DNA of 64,000 nucleotides from Alphaproteobacteria bacterium (GTDB lineage Bacteria; Pseudomonadota; Alphaproteobacteria; Rhizobiales; Rhizobiaceae): the NCBI GenBank assembly GCA_024742485.1, contig JANSYK010000003.1, positions 186,001 to 250,000 on the forward strand. The letters are read 5' to 3'. The position numbers and the translations under genes are program-made. The notes beneath the pieces were generated by a model, which saw only the letters and a list, made by a program, of their open reading frames with translations, ran no database searches and was not told the origin of the DNA. Shown piece by piece: positions 50,532 through 59,216 of this stretch; the stretch's first letter is position 1; each line of letters begins with the position of its first letter.

Positions 50532-51803
50532 ATGAGACGAATCGATTCCTGGGTCGAAAGCGCCAACAGCACTGAAACCCATTTTCCACTGAACAATCTT
50601 CCCTACGGTGTCTATTCCCGCGCCGGATCACAACTGCACTGCTGCACGGCCATCGGTGACAATGTCCTGGATCTGGCGGCATTGGAAGAAGCCGGATTGA
50701 TCTCGGCAGGGCAGGGTCCTGTTTTTGCGCGGGACAACATCAATGCCTTCATGGCCTGCGGTGCCGCCGCATGGGACGCCGTCCGTGACCGGTTGATCCA
50801 GTTGCTGAAGGACGGCGGCGATCCGGCATTGCGGAACGACGCCGACCTGCGGGCCGCCGCCATTGTTCCGATGGATGATGTTGCCATGCACATGCCGTTT
50901 CAGGTTGCCGAATATACGGATTTCTATTCCGGCAGACAGCATGCGGAAAATGTCGGCACAATGTTTCGCGGCAAGGAAAATGCTCTGCCACCGAACTGGC
51001 TCCATATCCCGATCGGTTACAATGGCCGTGCTTCGACCGTTGTTGTCAGTGGCACCGACATTCGCCGTCCGTTGGGTCAGATGAAACCGCCGGATGCCGA
51101 CGCACCGGTTTTCGGTCCTTGTCGGCGGCTCGACATCGAGCTTGAAATGGGCGCCGTTGTCGGCACACCCAATACCATGGGACAGCCGGTCTCTGTCGAT
51201 GAAGCCGATGACATGATCTTCGGTTACGTCCTCCTCAATGACTGGTCGGCGCGCGATATCCAGGCATGGGAATATCAACCACTCGGTCCGTTCCAGGCAA
51301 AGGTATTCGCCACATCGATCAGCCCATGGGTTGTGACCAAGGCAGCGCTGGAGGCGTTTCGCGTTGCGACACCGGAGCGGGAAAAGCAGCTGCTGCCCTA
51401 TCTGCATGAGAGCCGACCATTGCTCTATGACATAGAGCTGGAAGTGCTGATGCAATCCGGATCAGCACAAAAGCCCACATCCATTTCGGCCACGAACTAT
51501 TCCAACATGTACTATTCGGCCGCCCAGCAACTGGCCCACCACGCCATTGGCGGCTGCAAGATGAACACCGGCGACCTGTTGGGGTCCGGAACCATCTCCG
51601 GTCCGGAGAAATCCGGCTTCGGCTCGCTGCTCGAAATCACATGGGGCGGCAAGGAGCCCCTGACATTGGACGGTGGTGAAACGCGCACATTCATCGAGGA
51701 TGGCGATACCCTGACCCTGACCGGTTTCGCCAGGGGCGAGGACTACCGGATAGGCTTCGGTGCGTGCGCCGGAACCATCCTGCCATCCCCTGAACTCAGC
51801 TAG
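50532..51803 (+). CDS. fah: Fumarylacetoacetase
   Basis: A 423-residue fumarylacetoacetate hydrolase. Conserved stretches are YTDFYSGRQHAENVGTMFRG (metal-binding Asp and catalytic His), LELEMGAVVG-type Glu pair seen as DIELEMGAVVG, and NDWSARDIQAWEYQPLGPF. It cleaves fumarylacetoacetate to fumarate and acetoacetate, the last step of the pathway. The start at 50532 (MRRIDSWVE) follows hmgA by 31 bases; the longer frame overlaps hmgA and is not supported. Confidence 0.95.
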   Translation: MRRIDSWVESANSTETHFPLNNLPYGVYSRAGSQLHCCTAIGDNVLDLAALEEAGLISAGQGPVFARDNINAFMACGAAAWDAVRDRLIQLLKDGGDPALRNDADLRAAAIVPMDDVAMHMPFQVAEYTDFYSGRQHAENVGTMFRGKENALPPNWLHIPIGYNGRASTVVVSGTDIRRPLGQMKPPDADAPVFGPCRRLDIELEMGAVVGTPNTMGQPVSVDEADDMIFGYVLLNDWSARDIQAWEYQPLGPFQAKVFATSISPWVVTKAALEAFRVATPEREKQLLPYLHESRPLLYDIELEVLMQSGSAQKPTSISATNYSNMYYSAAQQLAHHAIGGCKMNTGDLLGSGTISGPEKSGFGSLLEITWGGKEPLTLDGGETRTFIEDGDTLTLTGFARGEDYRIGFGACAGTILPSPELS

Positions 51804-51816
51804 AAAGACACACATC

Positions 51817-52767
51817 ATGGCCAAGGCATTCGCATCGCAAGGGGACCTTGCGGAAAAGCAGATTTCATTCACACAAATCGGTTCGGGCCTCTGGGCCTTC
51901 ACGGCCGAAGGCGATCCCAATTCGGGAATCATCATCGGAGATGATTCAGTCATGGTGATCGAGGCACAGGCGACACCTCGTCTTGCCAGGAAGGTGATCG
52001 AGAAGGTCCGTTCCGTGACGGACAAGCCGATCAGCCACCTTGTTCTGACCCACTACCACGCAGTACGCGTGCTCGGTGCGTCCGCCTACGGCGCGCCGCA
52101 GATCATCATGAGCGAGAAGGCCCGCTCGATGGTCGTCGAACGGGGACAGGAAGACTGGGACTCTGAATTTGATCGCTTTCCGCGCCTGTTTCAGGGGCAT
52201 GAGGAAATCCCCGGCCTGACATGGCCGACCACGACATTCAACAATCGCATGAGCGTCTATCTGGGAAACCGCCGTGTTGATCTGATGCATCTCGGCCGTG
52301 CCCACACGGCCGGCGACATCGTGGCCTATGTTCCGGATGAAAATGTCATGTTCACCGGTGATATCGTTGAGTACAAATCGGCCTGCTATTGCGGCGACGG
52401 ACATTTTCATGACTGGCCCGGCACCATGGAAGCCATTCGCCGCTTCGACGTCGACGCGATTGCGCCGGGGCGTGGCGACGCGCTTGTCGGCAAGGCCAAG
52501 GTCAATGAAGCGCTGGACCTGACCCGCGATTTCCTTGAATCTACTTACAAGCCCGTTGCGAAAGTCGCCCTTGGCGGCGGCTCCCTCAAGGAGGCCTGGA
52601 ATGCCTGCCGGGAGCATTGCGATGCAAAATTCGGTGACTATGCGATCTACGAACATTGCCTGCCCTTCAATGTCGCCCGTGCCTATGACGAGGCAAGGGA
52701 CATCGATACGCCGCGTATCTGGACCGCCGAGCGTGACAAGGAAATGTGGGACGCACTCCAAGATTAA
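51817..52767 (+). CDS. MBL-fold metallo-hydrolase-like protein
   Basis: A 316-residue metallo-beta-lactamase-fold protein. The first metal motif, normally His-x-His-x-Asp-His, reads THYHAVRVLGAS, keeping two His but with Val-Arg in place of Asp-His. Later parts are MHLGRAHTAGDIVAYVPD with His, VMFTGDIVEY with the bridging Asp, and APGRGDALVG where a His would usually sit. So much of the second metal site is absent; the protein may bind one metal or have a different role. It lies between fah and the flavin monooxygenase, and its function in homogentisate degradation is unknown. Confidence 0.87.
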   Translation: MAKAFASQGDLAEKQISFTQIGSGLWAFTAEGDPNSGIIIGDDSVMVIEAQATPRLARKVIEKVRSVTDKPISHLVLTHYHAVRVLGASAYGAPQIIMSEKARSMVVERGQEDWDSEFDRFPRLFQGHEEIPGLTWPTTTFNNRMSVYLGNRRVDLMHLGRAHTAGDIVAYVPDENVMFTGDIVEYKSACYCGDGHFHDWPGTMEAIRRFDVDAIAPGRGDALVGKAKVNEALDLTRDFLESTYKPVAKVALGGGSLKEAWNACREHCDAKFGDYAIYEHCLPFNVARAYDEARDIDTPRIWTAERDKEMWDALQD

Positions 52768-52793
52768 TCTGTTCGAAACAGGCGGTCAGATCA

Positions 52794-54419
52794 ATGGCAC
52801 ATTACAAATACGAACCCTTTGACTATGTTACGCCGCCGGAAGTTGCTGGTGGAGAAACCAGGCAATATCAGGTGGCCATTATCGGCGCCGGTCCCATAGG
52901 ACTGGCGGCGGCCATCGATCTGGCGTTGCATGACGTACCGACCGTCGTCGTCGACGACAACAATGTGGTTTCCGTGGGGTCGAGAGCCATCTGTTGGTCG
53001 AAGAGAACACTGGAGATCTTTGACCGCCTCGGTGTTGGCGAACGCATGCTGGAAAAGGGCGTCACCTGGAAGGTTGGCCGGCTTTTTCATCGCGACCACG
53101 AAGTCTACAACTTCGATCTGCTGCCGGAAGATGGACACAAGATGCCCGCCTTCATCAATCTGCAGCAATACTATGTGGAACAATATCTTGTCGAGCGCGC
53201 GCGCGAGTTTCCCGATCTGATCGATCTGCGGTTCAAGAACAAGGTGATTGCGCAAGATCTTGCCGATGATGGTGTGACGCTCCAGATCGAGACACCTGAC
53301 GGCCCTTATTCCCTGCGGGCCGATTACGTCATTGCCTGCGATGGAGCGGGCTCGCCGACGCGGCACCGCATGGGCCTGCGTTTCGACGGGCATACCTTCC
53401 ATGAGCAATTCCTGATCGCCGACGTCGACATGCCCGAAAGCCCGTTCAAGACCGAGCATCCTGAACGCTGGTTCTGGTTCGATCCGCCCTTTCACAATGG
53501 CCAGTCGGCGCTTCTGCACAAACAGCCGGACAACATTTACCGCATCGACCTGCAACTTGGGCCGGATGCCGATGCGGAGGAGGAAAAGAAGGAAGTCAAT
53601 GTGCTCCCGCGTATCCGGGCGATGGTCGGAGACAAACCGTTCACGCTTGACTGGGTCAGTGTGTACAAATTCACCTGCGCCAGACTGGAACGGTTTGTCC
53701 ATGGCCGCATGATCTTTGCCGGCGACAGCGCCCATGTTGTCTCGCCCTTTGGCGCACGGGGCGGCAATGGCGGGATCCAGGACACGGACAATCTGTGCTG
53801 GAAACTGGCCATGATCATCAAGGGGGATGCGAGCGATGCGTTGCTCGAGACCTATGATCAAGAGCGGCGACACGGTTCCGATGAAAACCTCCTGAATTCA
53901 TCGCGTGCGACCAATTTCATGACACCGAAATCCCAAATGGAAGCGATCTTTCGAAACGAAACGCTGATCCTGGCGGAAACAATGCCGTTTGCCCGCAAAC
54001 TGGTGAATTCCGGCAGGCTCTCAGAACCCTGTTCGCTCACGGGGCACGATCTCCAAACACCGGCGGAACCCGATCCGGCCGGACTTGATCCGGGGATGTC
54101 CTGTCCCGATGCGCCTGTCCTTAATCAAGGCAAGGAGTCGTGGCTGCTTGATCATCTCGGTGGCCGTTTCGTTCTGTTGACAATTGGCGATGTGGCGCTG
54201 CCGGACAGCCCGGTGGAGATCGATCATCTTTCGGTAACAACACGTGGCAGCGATGCCGGCACCCTCGAGGATCACCGGCAGTTCGTTGCCGATCGTTACG
54301 GTGATGTCACCGCCTATCTGATCCGGCCGGACCAGCATATCGCGGCACGCTTTGAGGGCGCCGTTTCGGCGGCGGCGTTGAACGAAGCACTGAAGCGGGC
54401 AAGAGGGCAGCAATCATGA
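52794..54419 (+). CDS. FAD-dependent aromatic monooxygenase (PheA/MhpA/MhaA type)
   Basis: A 541-residue group A flavoprotein monooxygenase (PF01494). The FAD motif GAGPIGLAAAIDLA (about residues 25-38), the DG motif ACDGAGSPTRHRMG and the GD motif FAGDSAHVVSPFGARGGNGG are all present, with a thioredoxin-like C-terminal domain typical of phenol hydroxylases. In a homogentisate cluster it would hydroxylate a ring precursor; by analogy to Pseudomonas MhaA, 3-hydroxyphenylacetate 6-hydroxylation to homogentisate is a good candidate. The start at 52794 (MAHYKYEPF) is 26 bases after the MBL gene. Substrate is inferred. Confidence 0.88.
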   Translation: MAHYKYEPFDYVTPPEVAGGETRQYQVAIIGAGPIGLAAAIDLALHDVPTVVVDDNNVVSVGSRAICWSKRTLEIFDRLGVGERMLEKGVTWKVGRLFHRDHEVYNFDLLPEDGHKMPAFINLQQYYVEQYLVERAREFPDLIDLRFKNKVIAQDLADDGVTLQIETPDGPYSLRADYVIACDGAGSPTRHRMGLRFDGHTFHEQFLIADVDMPESPFKTEHPERWFWFDPPFHNGQSALLHKQPDNIYRIDLQLGPDADAEEEKKEVNVLPRIRAMVGDKPFTLDWVSVYKFTCARLERFVHGRMIFAGDSAHVVSPFGARGGNGGIQDTDNLCWKLAMIIKGDASDALLETYDQERRHGSDENLLNSSRATNFMTPKSQMEAIFRNETLILAETMPFARKLVNSGRLSEPCSLTGHDLQTPAEPDPAGLDPGMSCPDAPVLNQGKESWLLDHLGGRFVLLTIGDVALPDSPVEIDHLSVTTRGSDAGTLEDHRQFVADRYGDVTAYLIRPDQHIAARFEGAVSAAALNEALKRARGQQS

Positions 54420-54625
54420 CGAACGGATCAACAATGCACCTGGATGATCGCCTTGGTGCTGATGGTGATGATTTCTATCATCACCTGATGGAAGCCCATG
54501 AGGGCCTGTCGCTGGAACAGTCGCAAAATCTCAATGCGCGCCTCGTGCTGATTATGGCCAACCAGATCGGCGACATCGACATTCTGAAATCTGTGTTGAC
54601 GGCGGCTGTCGAGGCCGGCAGATGA
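54416..54625 (+). CDS. DUF2783 small protein, possible monooxygenase coupling protein
   Basis: A 69-residue acidic, helical protein of the DUF2783 family (HEGLSLEQSQNLNARLVLIM is the conserved middle, residues 25-44). It overlaps the monooxygenase by ATGA and maiA by four bases, so it is surely translated. In Pseudomonas the 3-hydroxyphenylacetate hydroxylase MhaA needs a small coupling protein MhaB made from the next gene; size and position here suggest the same role, although I cannot verify homology by eye. Confidence 0.85.
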   Translation: MTNGSTMHLDDRLGADGDDFYHHLMEAHEGLSLEQSQNLNARLVLIMANQIGDIDILKSVLTAAVEAGR

Positions 54626-55257
54626 CCACGCCGGTGCTATATGATTATTGGCGATCCTCGGCAAGTTACCGGGTCCGTATCGCGCTGAACCTGATCGGCA
54701 TAGAACATCGGCTGGAAACCGTTGATCTTCTGAAGGCTGAACACCGGTCCGATGCTCATGTGAAACGCAACCCGCAAGGGCTTGTTCCGGCGTTGGACAT
54801 TGATGGCCACATGCTCACCCAATCGCTGGCGATCATCGAATATCTCGATGAAACCCGGCAAGTCGGTTTGCTGCCCGAAGAACCACTTGATCGGCAGCGT
54901 GTGCGGGCGCTGGCCAATGCAATCGCCATGGAAATCCACCCGGTCTGCAACACCTCCGTTGCGGCCCATGTCATGGAACTCACCGGTGGCGGAGATGACG
55001 TGCGTCGCGCCTGGATGCAAAAATTTATCAACAAGGGATTGCATGCCTTCGAGATGATGCTCGAAAGAGGCCCGACCGGTCTGTTTTGCTACGGCGACAC
55101 GCCGGGCCTTGCAGACATATGCCTGGTGCCGCAGCTCTACAATGCCGAGCGCTGGGGTGCAGACCTGACCGGCTGTCCGAAGCTCGTGGCCATCGGTGAG
55201 CGGTGCAATGCGCTCAAGCCGTTCGCCGAGGCGCATCCCGACGTTGTCAACTCATAG
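54622..55257 (+). CDS. maiA: Maleylacetoacetate isomerase (zeta-class glutathione transferase)
   Basis: A 211-residue glutathione transferase of the zeta class. The N-terminal active-site motif SSASYRVRIALNL (residues 12-24) is diagnostic, and QSLAIIEYLDE carries the glutathione-binding Gln-Ser. It isomerises maleylacetoacetate to fumarylacetoacetate between HmgA and Fah. It is the last gene of the operon and ends 26 bases before the convergent GntR gene. Confidence 0.95.
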   Translation: MTTPVLYDYWRSSASYRVRIALNLIGIEHRLETVDLLKAEHRSDAHVKRNPQGLVPALDIDGHMLTQSLAIIEYLDETRQVGLLPEEPLDRQRVRALANAIAMEIHPVCNTSVAAHVMELTGGGDDVRRAWMQKFINKGLHAFEMMLERGPTGLFCYGDTPGLADICLVPQLYNAERWGADLTGCPKLVAIGERCNALKPFAEAHPDVVNS

Positions 55258-55283
55258 GTATTGCATCGACCGGCCCTTGGCCG

Positions 55284-56045
55284 TCAGCGGGCTGCAAGGC
55301 CGAACTGCTGTTGCGCGTCCTGATCTTCGAAGAAATGGGGATGCAGATCGGCGATTTCGTCGATAAACTCGAGGACCCGGCGAAGATGCGTGCGCATGGC
55401 ACCTGCAGCCTTGTCTGCGTCTCCTGCTTCAATCGCTTCGATGATGGCATTGTGCTGTTCGACAATGACACCGATATCCGTTTCCACCGTTGCGAGTGAA
55501 AGATGACGGCATCGGTCCATGTGAATTTTCGATCGAACGATCTCTTCCCACAGGCCCGGCAATCCGGCAAAGGTTGCAATCAAACGGTGAAAATCCTCGT
55601 CTGAACTGTAGAAACGCTTGTCGTCCTCTATGGCCGCGAACGTTTTCTGCAAAGCGACTTCGGCCCTTAGTTTTTTGATCAACTCCGTTTTGTCGTTCAA
55701 TTGTGCGACGCGTTGAACGAGTCCGACCTCGAGCGCTTCGCGAAGGAACTGCGATCGTTCCAGATCGGATTTGCGCAACGGTGAGACGATTGTTCCGCGT
55801 TGCGGATAGATGTCGACGAGATGGTGTGCGGCGAGCCGCGCAAGGGCTTCGCGGATCGGCGTCCGGCTGACGCCAATGCGTTCGGAGATCTTCTTTTCCG
55901 AAATTGCCTCATAGGGCTTGAGTTTGAAGGATACGATTTCATCCCGCATTGCCTGGAAAACTCGGTCAGTCAGCGAAAGGGCGCCGCCGCCTTGAGCATA
56001 TCTGCCAGTGCCTGCCAATTTGACCGTCCCTCGCTCCGTATTCAT
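55284..56045 (-). CDS. GntR-family regulator with FCD domain
   Basis: A 253-residue FadR-subfamily regulator. The winged helix includes ISEKKISERIGVSRTPIREA (about residues 48-67), followed by an FCD domain with Asp and His residues in SSDEDFHRLIATF and EQHNAIIEAIEAGD that usually hold a metal. It is the last gene of the minus-strand operon that starts with the SDR at 62376 and overlaps the permease gene by ATGA. A GntR-type palindrome lies at 62401, just ahead of the operon, which fits autoregulation by a pathway acid. Confidence 0.9.
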   Translation of the reverse strand: MNTERGTVKLAGTGRYAQGGGALSLTDRVFQAMRDEIVSFKLKPYEAISEKKISERIGVSRTPIREALARLAAHHLVDIYPQRGTIVSPLRKSDLERSQFLREALEVGLVQRVAQLNDKTELIKKLRAEVALQKTFAAIEDDKRFYSSDEDFHRLIATFAGLPGLWEEIVRSKIHMDRCRHLSLATVETDIGVIVEQHNAIIEAIEAGDADKAAGAMRTHLRRVLEFIDEIADLHPHFFEDQDAQQQFGLAAR

Positions 56046-56923
56046 GATCCTGAAACCCGCATACCTTCCATGAAATGCTTCCTGAGCAACATGAACATCA
56101 TTATCGACGGCGCACTGGCAATGACAGCGGCGGTCAGGACAACATTCGGTCCCGTTGAGGAATAGCTGCCCTGGAACACCTGCAGCGCATTCATGATCGA
56201 GCGTACCTCGGCCCGATTGGCCAGAACTGTGGAAAACAGAAGATCATTCCAGATCCAGGTAAACTGCAACAGGAATGTTGCCGTGATCGGTCCCCAGCAA
56301 TTGGGCAGCACGATGCGCCGGAAAATGGTGAATTCGCTGGCTCCGTCCATTCGTGCGGCTTCATCCATGTCCCGCGGAATTCCGTTCATGTAGTTACGCA
56401 ACACCAGGACCGGAAAGGGAATGCAAATGGCTGAATAAAACAGCACCATTCCGAAATGCGTGTTGAGTATGCCAACCTTCTGATAAAAAAAGAAGAGTGG
56501 AATCAGATACATCTGAAGCGGAAAGATTGTTCCCGAAAAGATCAGCATGAACCACAGATTCTTGCGCTTGAAGTCTATTCTCGACAACCCGTAGGCTGCG
56601 AGTGCGGCAATGAAAACAGCAATCCCCGCACCGAGAAATCCGTAAAGAGCCGAGTTCCAGAGACCGGCCCCCATCTTTGCGTGGGTCCAGGCTGTGACGG
56701 CGTTTTCCACCACCGGCGCCAGTCCACTTGGCAGGGAAAGGGGGTGATTGAGGGAGTACTCTTCCGTTGTCTTGAAAATCGAAATGGCCAGGTAGTAGAA
56801 CGGAACGACCCACACCGCGCTTATGATCACAGCCGCGGTCAGCGCCAGCCAGTTGCGTTGTTTGGACGCGCGCTCCTTGTCGACTATTGCGGCAAAATCG
56901 ATGCCATCCATGGTGTTTGACAT
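56042..56923 (-). CDS. Sugar ABC transporter permease (MalG-like)
   Basis: A 293-residue permease with six probable membrane segments. The EAA loop is MDEAARMDGASEFTIFRRIV. It belongs to the second CUT1 importer, after the MalF-like permease (13-bp gap) and before the regulator gene. Confidence 0.92.
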   Translation of the reverse strand: MSNTMDGIDFAAIVDKERASKQRNWLALTAAVIISAVWVVPFYYLAISIFKTTEEYSLNHPLSLPSGLAPVVENAVTAWTHAKMGAGLWNSALYGFLGAGIAVFIAALAAYGLSRIDFKRKNLWFMLIFSGTIFPLQMYLIPLFFFYQKVGILNTHFGMVLFYSAICIPFPVLVLRNYMNGIPRDMDEAARMDGASEFTIFRRIVLPNCWGPITATFLLQFTWIWNDLLFSTVLANRAEVRSIMNALQVFQGSYSSTGPNVVLTAAVIASAPSIMMFMLLRKHFMEGMRVSGS

Positions 56924-56936
56924 AATCTGATCCCGC

Positions 56937-57896
56937 CTATCGCATCATCCGGTCAACCCGGTGCTGAAGCACAGCCTGGATCCATGTCACGCTGAAGACG
57001 ACAATGCCGATGATCACCGCAATCGCCGAACCGAAGGCCCAGGAGCCTTTCTGGAAGGCCTCGAAATACATGAAGACCGCCAGAGACAATGTCCGTTGGC
57101 CGGGGTAGCTGGCACCCATGACCCATAGCAGGTCGAACACGGTAAAGCCGGCCAGAACCGATAGAATGGTGACGACAAGCAGGGTCGGCAAAAGCAATGG
57201 CAACACGATATGACGGAAGACCTGACCGCTGGAAGCGCCGTCGATGCGCGCTGCCTCGATCGGATCACGTGGGATTGCGCTCAATCCCAGCAGGATCAGC
57301 ACCATGACAAGTCCGACGCTTTGCCAGACAAAGGTGGCGATGATCGCCGGCGTGACGGTGTTTTCCTGATAGAGCCAGCCAATGTCGACATCGCCTCCGG
57401 TGACAAACCCCAGAAACCGATTGACGACCCCATCCGGTGCATAAACATAGAACCAGAGAACGCCAACCGCCGTCGGAGCCAGGATGCGGGGGATGAAAAT
57501 GATGTTCTTGAAGAGGTTTTCAAAGGGCACACCACGCAGGAAAACGGCAAGCGCGAGGCCGATGGCCAGTGGAAAGACGATCGAAGCCACTACCCAGATT
57601 GACGTGTTGTAAAGGGCATCTGCAAAAAATGGATTGGTGCCGAGCCTGACGTAGTTTGCGATGCCGGCGAACTGGTCAATTCCCTTGAATTTGGCCCATT
57701 TCGTGAAACTCAGATAGACATTGAACGCCACCGGCGCCAGAAGGAGAGACGACACGAGCAGGATTGCCGGCAGCATGAATGCAAAGGCCACCCAGAAATT
57801 CTTGCGCTGCAGTTTTCGCTCATTGGCGCGTATCTGCGACCAGCCGATCCGGTCGAGAATTTCCTGGTCGCTTGGGTTTTGGCCGTTGGATGTCAT
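56937..57896 (-). CDS. Sugar ABC transporter permease (MalF-like)
   Basis: A 319-residue permease. The first membrane segment is FWVAFAFMLPAILLVSSLLL and the EAA loop is IEAARIDGASSGQVFRHIVL. The start at 57896 (MTSNGQNPSDQE) has GGAAG ahead. The gene is separated from the binding-protein gene by a strong hairpin. Confidence 0.92.
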   Translation of the reverse strand: MTSNGQNPSDQEILDRIGWSQIRANERKLQRKNFWVAFAFMLPAILLVSSLLLAPVAFNVYLSFTKWAKFKGIDQFAGIANYVRLGTNPFFADALYNTSIWVVASIVFPLAIGLALAVFLRGVPFENLFKNIIFIPRILAPTAVGVLWFYVYAPDGVVNRFLGFVTGGDVDIGWLYQENTVTPAIIATFVWQSVGLVMVLILLGLSAIPRDPIEAARIDGASSGQVFRHIVLPLLLPTLLVVTILSVLAGFTVFDLLWVMGASYPGQRTLSLAVFMYFEAFQKGSWAFGSAIAVIIGIVVFSVTWIQAVLQHRVDRMMR

Positions 57897-57914
57897 ATTG
57901 CTTCCGTCAAAGGC

Positions 57915-57941
57915 GGGCAGTTGGTACGCGACCAACTGCCC
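57915..57941 (-). terminator. Hairpin between binding-protein and permease genes
   Basis: A perfect 11-bp stem, GGGCAGTTGGT and ACCAACTGCCC, with a 5-base loop. It lies seven bases after the binding-protein stop and has no T-run on the minus strand, so an mRNA-stabilising or partial attenuator role is likely. Confidence 0.7.
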
Positions 57942-57947
57942 GACAGA

Positions 57948-59186
57948 TTAGCGGTTGGCCCAGTATTCGGCGTTGAGTGCCTGTATGTTGGACATCACGC
58001 TTTCAGCGGTCTCCATGGTCGGGTCAAGCATGAACCGGTTGAATTCCGCTACTGCTTCTCCCTGGATATCGGCAGGAACGGCTTCCCACCAACGGTCGAA
58101 AGCCAACGTGCCATTTGCGTCAACGTCGGCATTGACCTTGGCGACCACGGAGTTGGGTGGTGTCGCGTTCTTGTTGCCAAGTGCGTTGCCGGATGCAGCA
58201 GCCCAGGCATTGGCGCCATCGACCGAGACGAAATATTTGAGCGCATTTACAACGTCCGGCTTGTCCAGCGCTGCCTTCGACAGGACGATGGGTCCGCCTT
58301 CAATGATGACCGAGGAGGGAAGGGCAGGGTCCTGGTTGGGCATGATGAAGGCACCGAACTCCTCGTCCGCCTTCATTCCGGCCGCCTCGACAAGACCAAT
58401 GGCCCAGTCGCCGATCAGGTAGATTGCGCCCTTGCCACGGGCAAAGTCAGCGGCTTCCTCGTTCGAGCGCGGATCGGAGAAGTAGCCCTTCGCGTACCAG
58501 TCCGACCAGATCTTGAAGGCGTTTCGAACCGCGTCGCTGTCATAGGCCACCGTTCCGTCATGCAGTCCCTTGTAGGCCTCCGGATCGGTACGCAGCATGA
58601 TTTCCTGGAACCAGATGAACCCGCGCCAGCCATCCTGCGTCGTCGCATGGAAGGGGGTGAAGCCGGCAGCCTTGAGCTTGTCGGCTGCGGCCATCAGTTC
58701 GTCCCACGTTTTCGGCTCGGAGATTCCGGCCTCCTCGAACTGCTTCTTGTTGTAGAGCGCAATCCAGCGCGACAAGTGCAGCGGGACGCCGTAAATGTGA
58801 TCGCCGACCTTGTAGAAATCGCGGACGCTTGGATCGAAATCTCCGCTGGCAATCAGCTCTTCCCAGATGCCATCCAGTTCTGCAATCGCACCGGTTTCGA
58901 CCAATTCGGCAAAGATGCCGCCGGTCCACCAGGTGAACATGTCTGGCATGTCGCCACTTGCCACTGAAGACTGGATGAAGGCCTTGTATTGCTCCGGCGC
59001 TGAATAGGCGCTCTCAATGATCTTGTTTCCGGTCTTTTCACCCGCAGAGTCACCGACCTTTTGCAGGGCTTCGGACCAGAATCCCTTGTCGTGGACCAGT
59101 TCGACATCGTCGGCCGAAGCTGACAGCGACCCGGCAGTGACCAGACAGGCGGTCACGGTCGCGGTGATGAGAGATTTGAGTTTCAT
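57948..59186 (-). CDS. Sugar ABC transporter substrate-binding protein (family 1)
   Basis: A 412-residue periplasmic binding protein with signal peptide MKLKSLITATVTACLVTAG and cleavage probably after LSASA. Mature segments such as MFTWWTGGIFAELVETGAI and GKGAIYLIGDWAIGLVEAAG are typical of family 1 sugar binding proteins. GGAGGAAG precedes the ATG. It follows the ATPase gene and precedes the permeases, an order also seen in other acid-sugar importers. Ligand unknown. Confidence 0.92.
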   Translation of the reverse strand: MKLKSLITATVTACLVTAGSLSASADDVELVHDKGFWSEALQKVGDSAGEKTGNKIIESAYSAPEQYKAFIQSSVASGDMPDMFTWWTGGIFAELVETGAIAELDGIWEELIASGDFDPSVRDFYKVGDHIYGVPLHLSRWIALYNKKQFEEAGISEPKTWDELMAAADKLKAAGFTPFHATTQDGWRGFIWFQEIMLRTDPEAYKGLHDGTVAYDSDAVRNAFKIWSDWYAKGYFSDPRSNEEAADFARGKGAIYLIGDWAIGLVEAAGMKADEEFGAFIMPNQDPALPSSVIIEGGPIVLSKAALDKPDVVNALKYFVSVDGANAWAAASGNALGNKNATPPNSVVAKVNADVDANGTLAFDRWWEAVPADIQGEAVAEFNRFMLDPTMETAESVMSNIQALNAEYWANR

Positions 59187-59216
59187 GTCTTCCTCCTTTG
59201 GTTGTTCTTCCCCAGG

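Noticed and set aside
57879-58967. Long plus-strand frame opposite permease and binding-protein genes
   Set aside because: It crosses the hairpin and the gene boundary of the minus-strand operon and has no recognisable domain.
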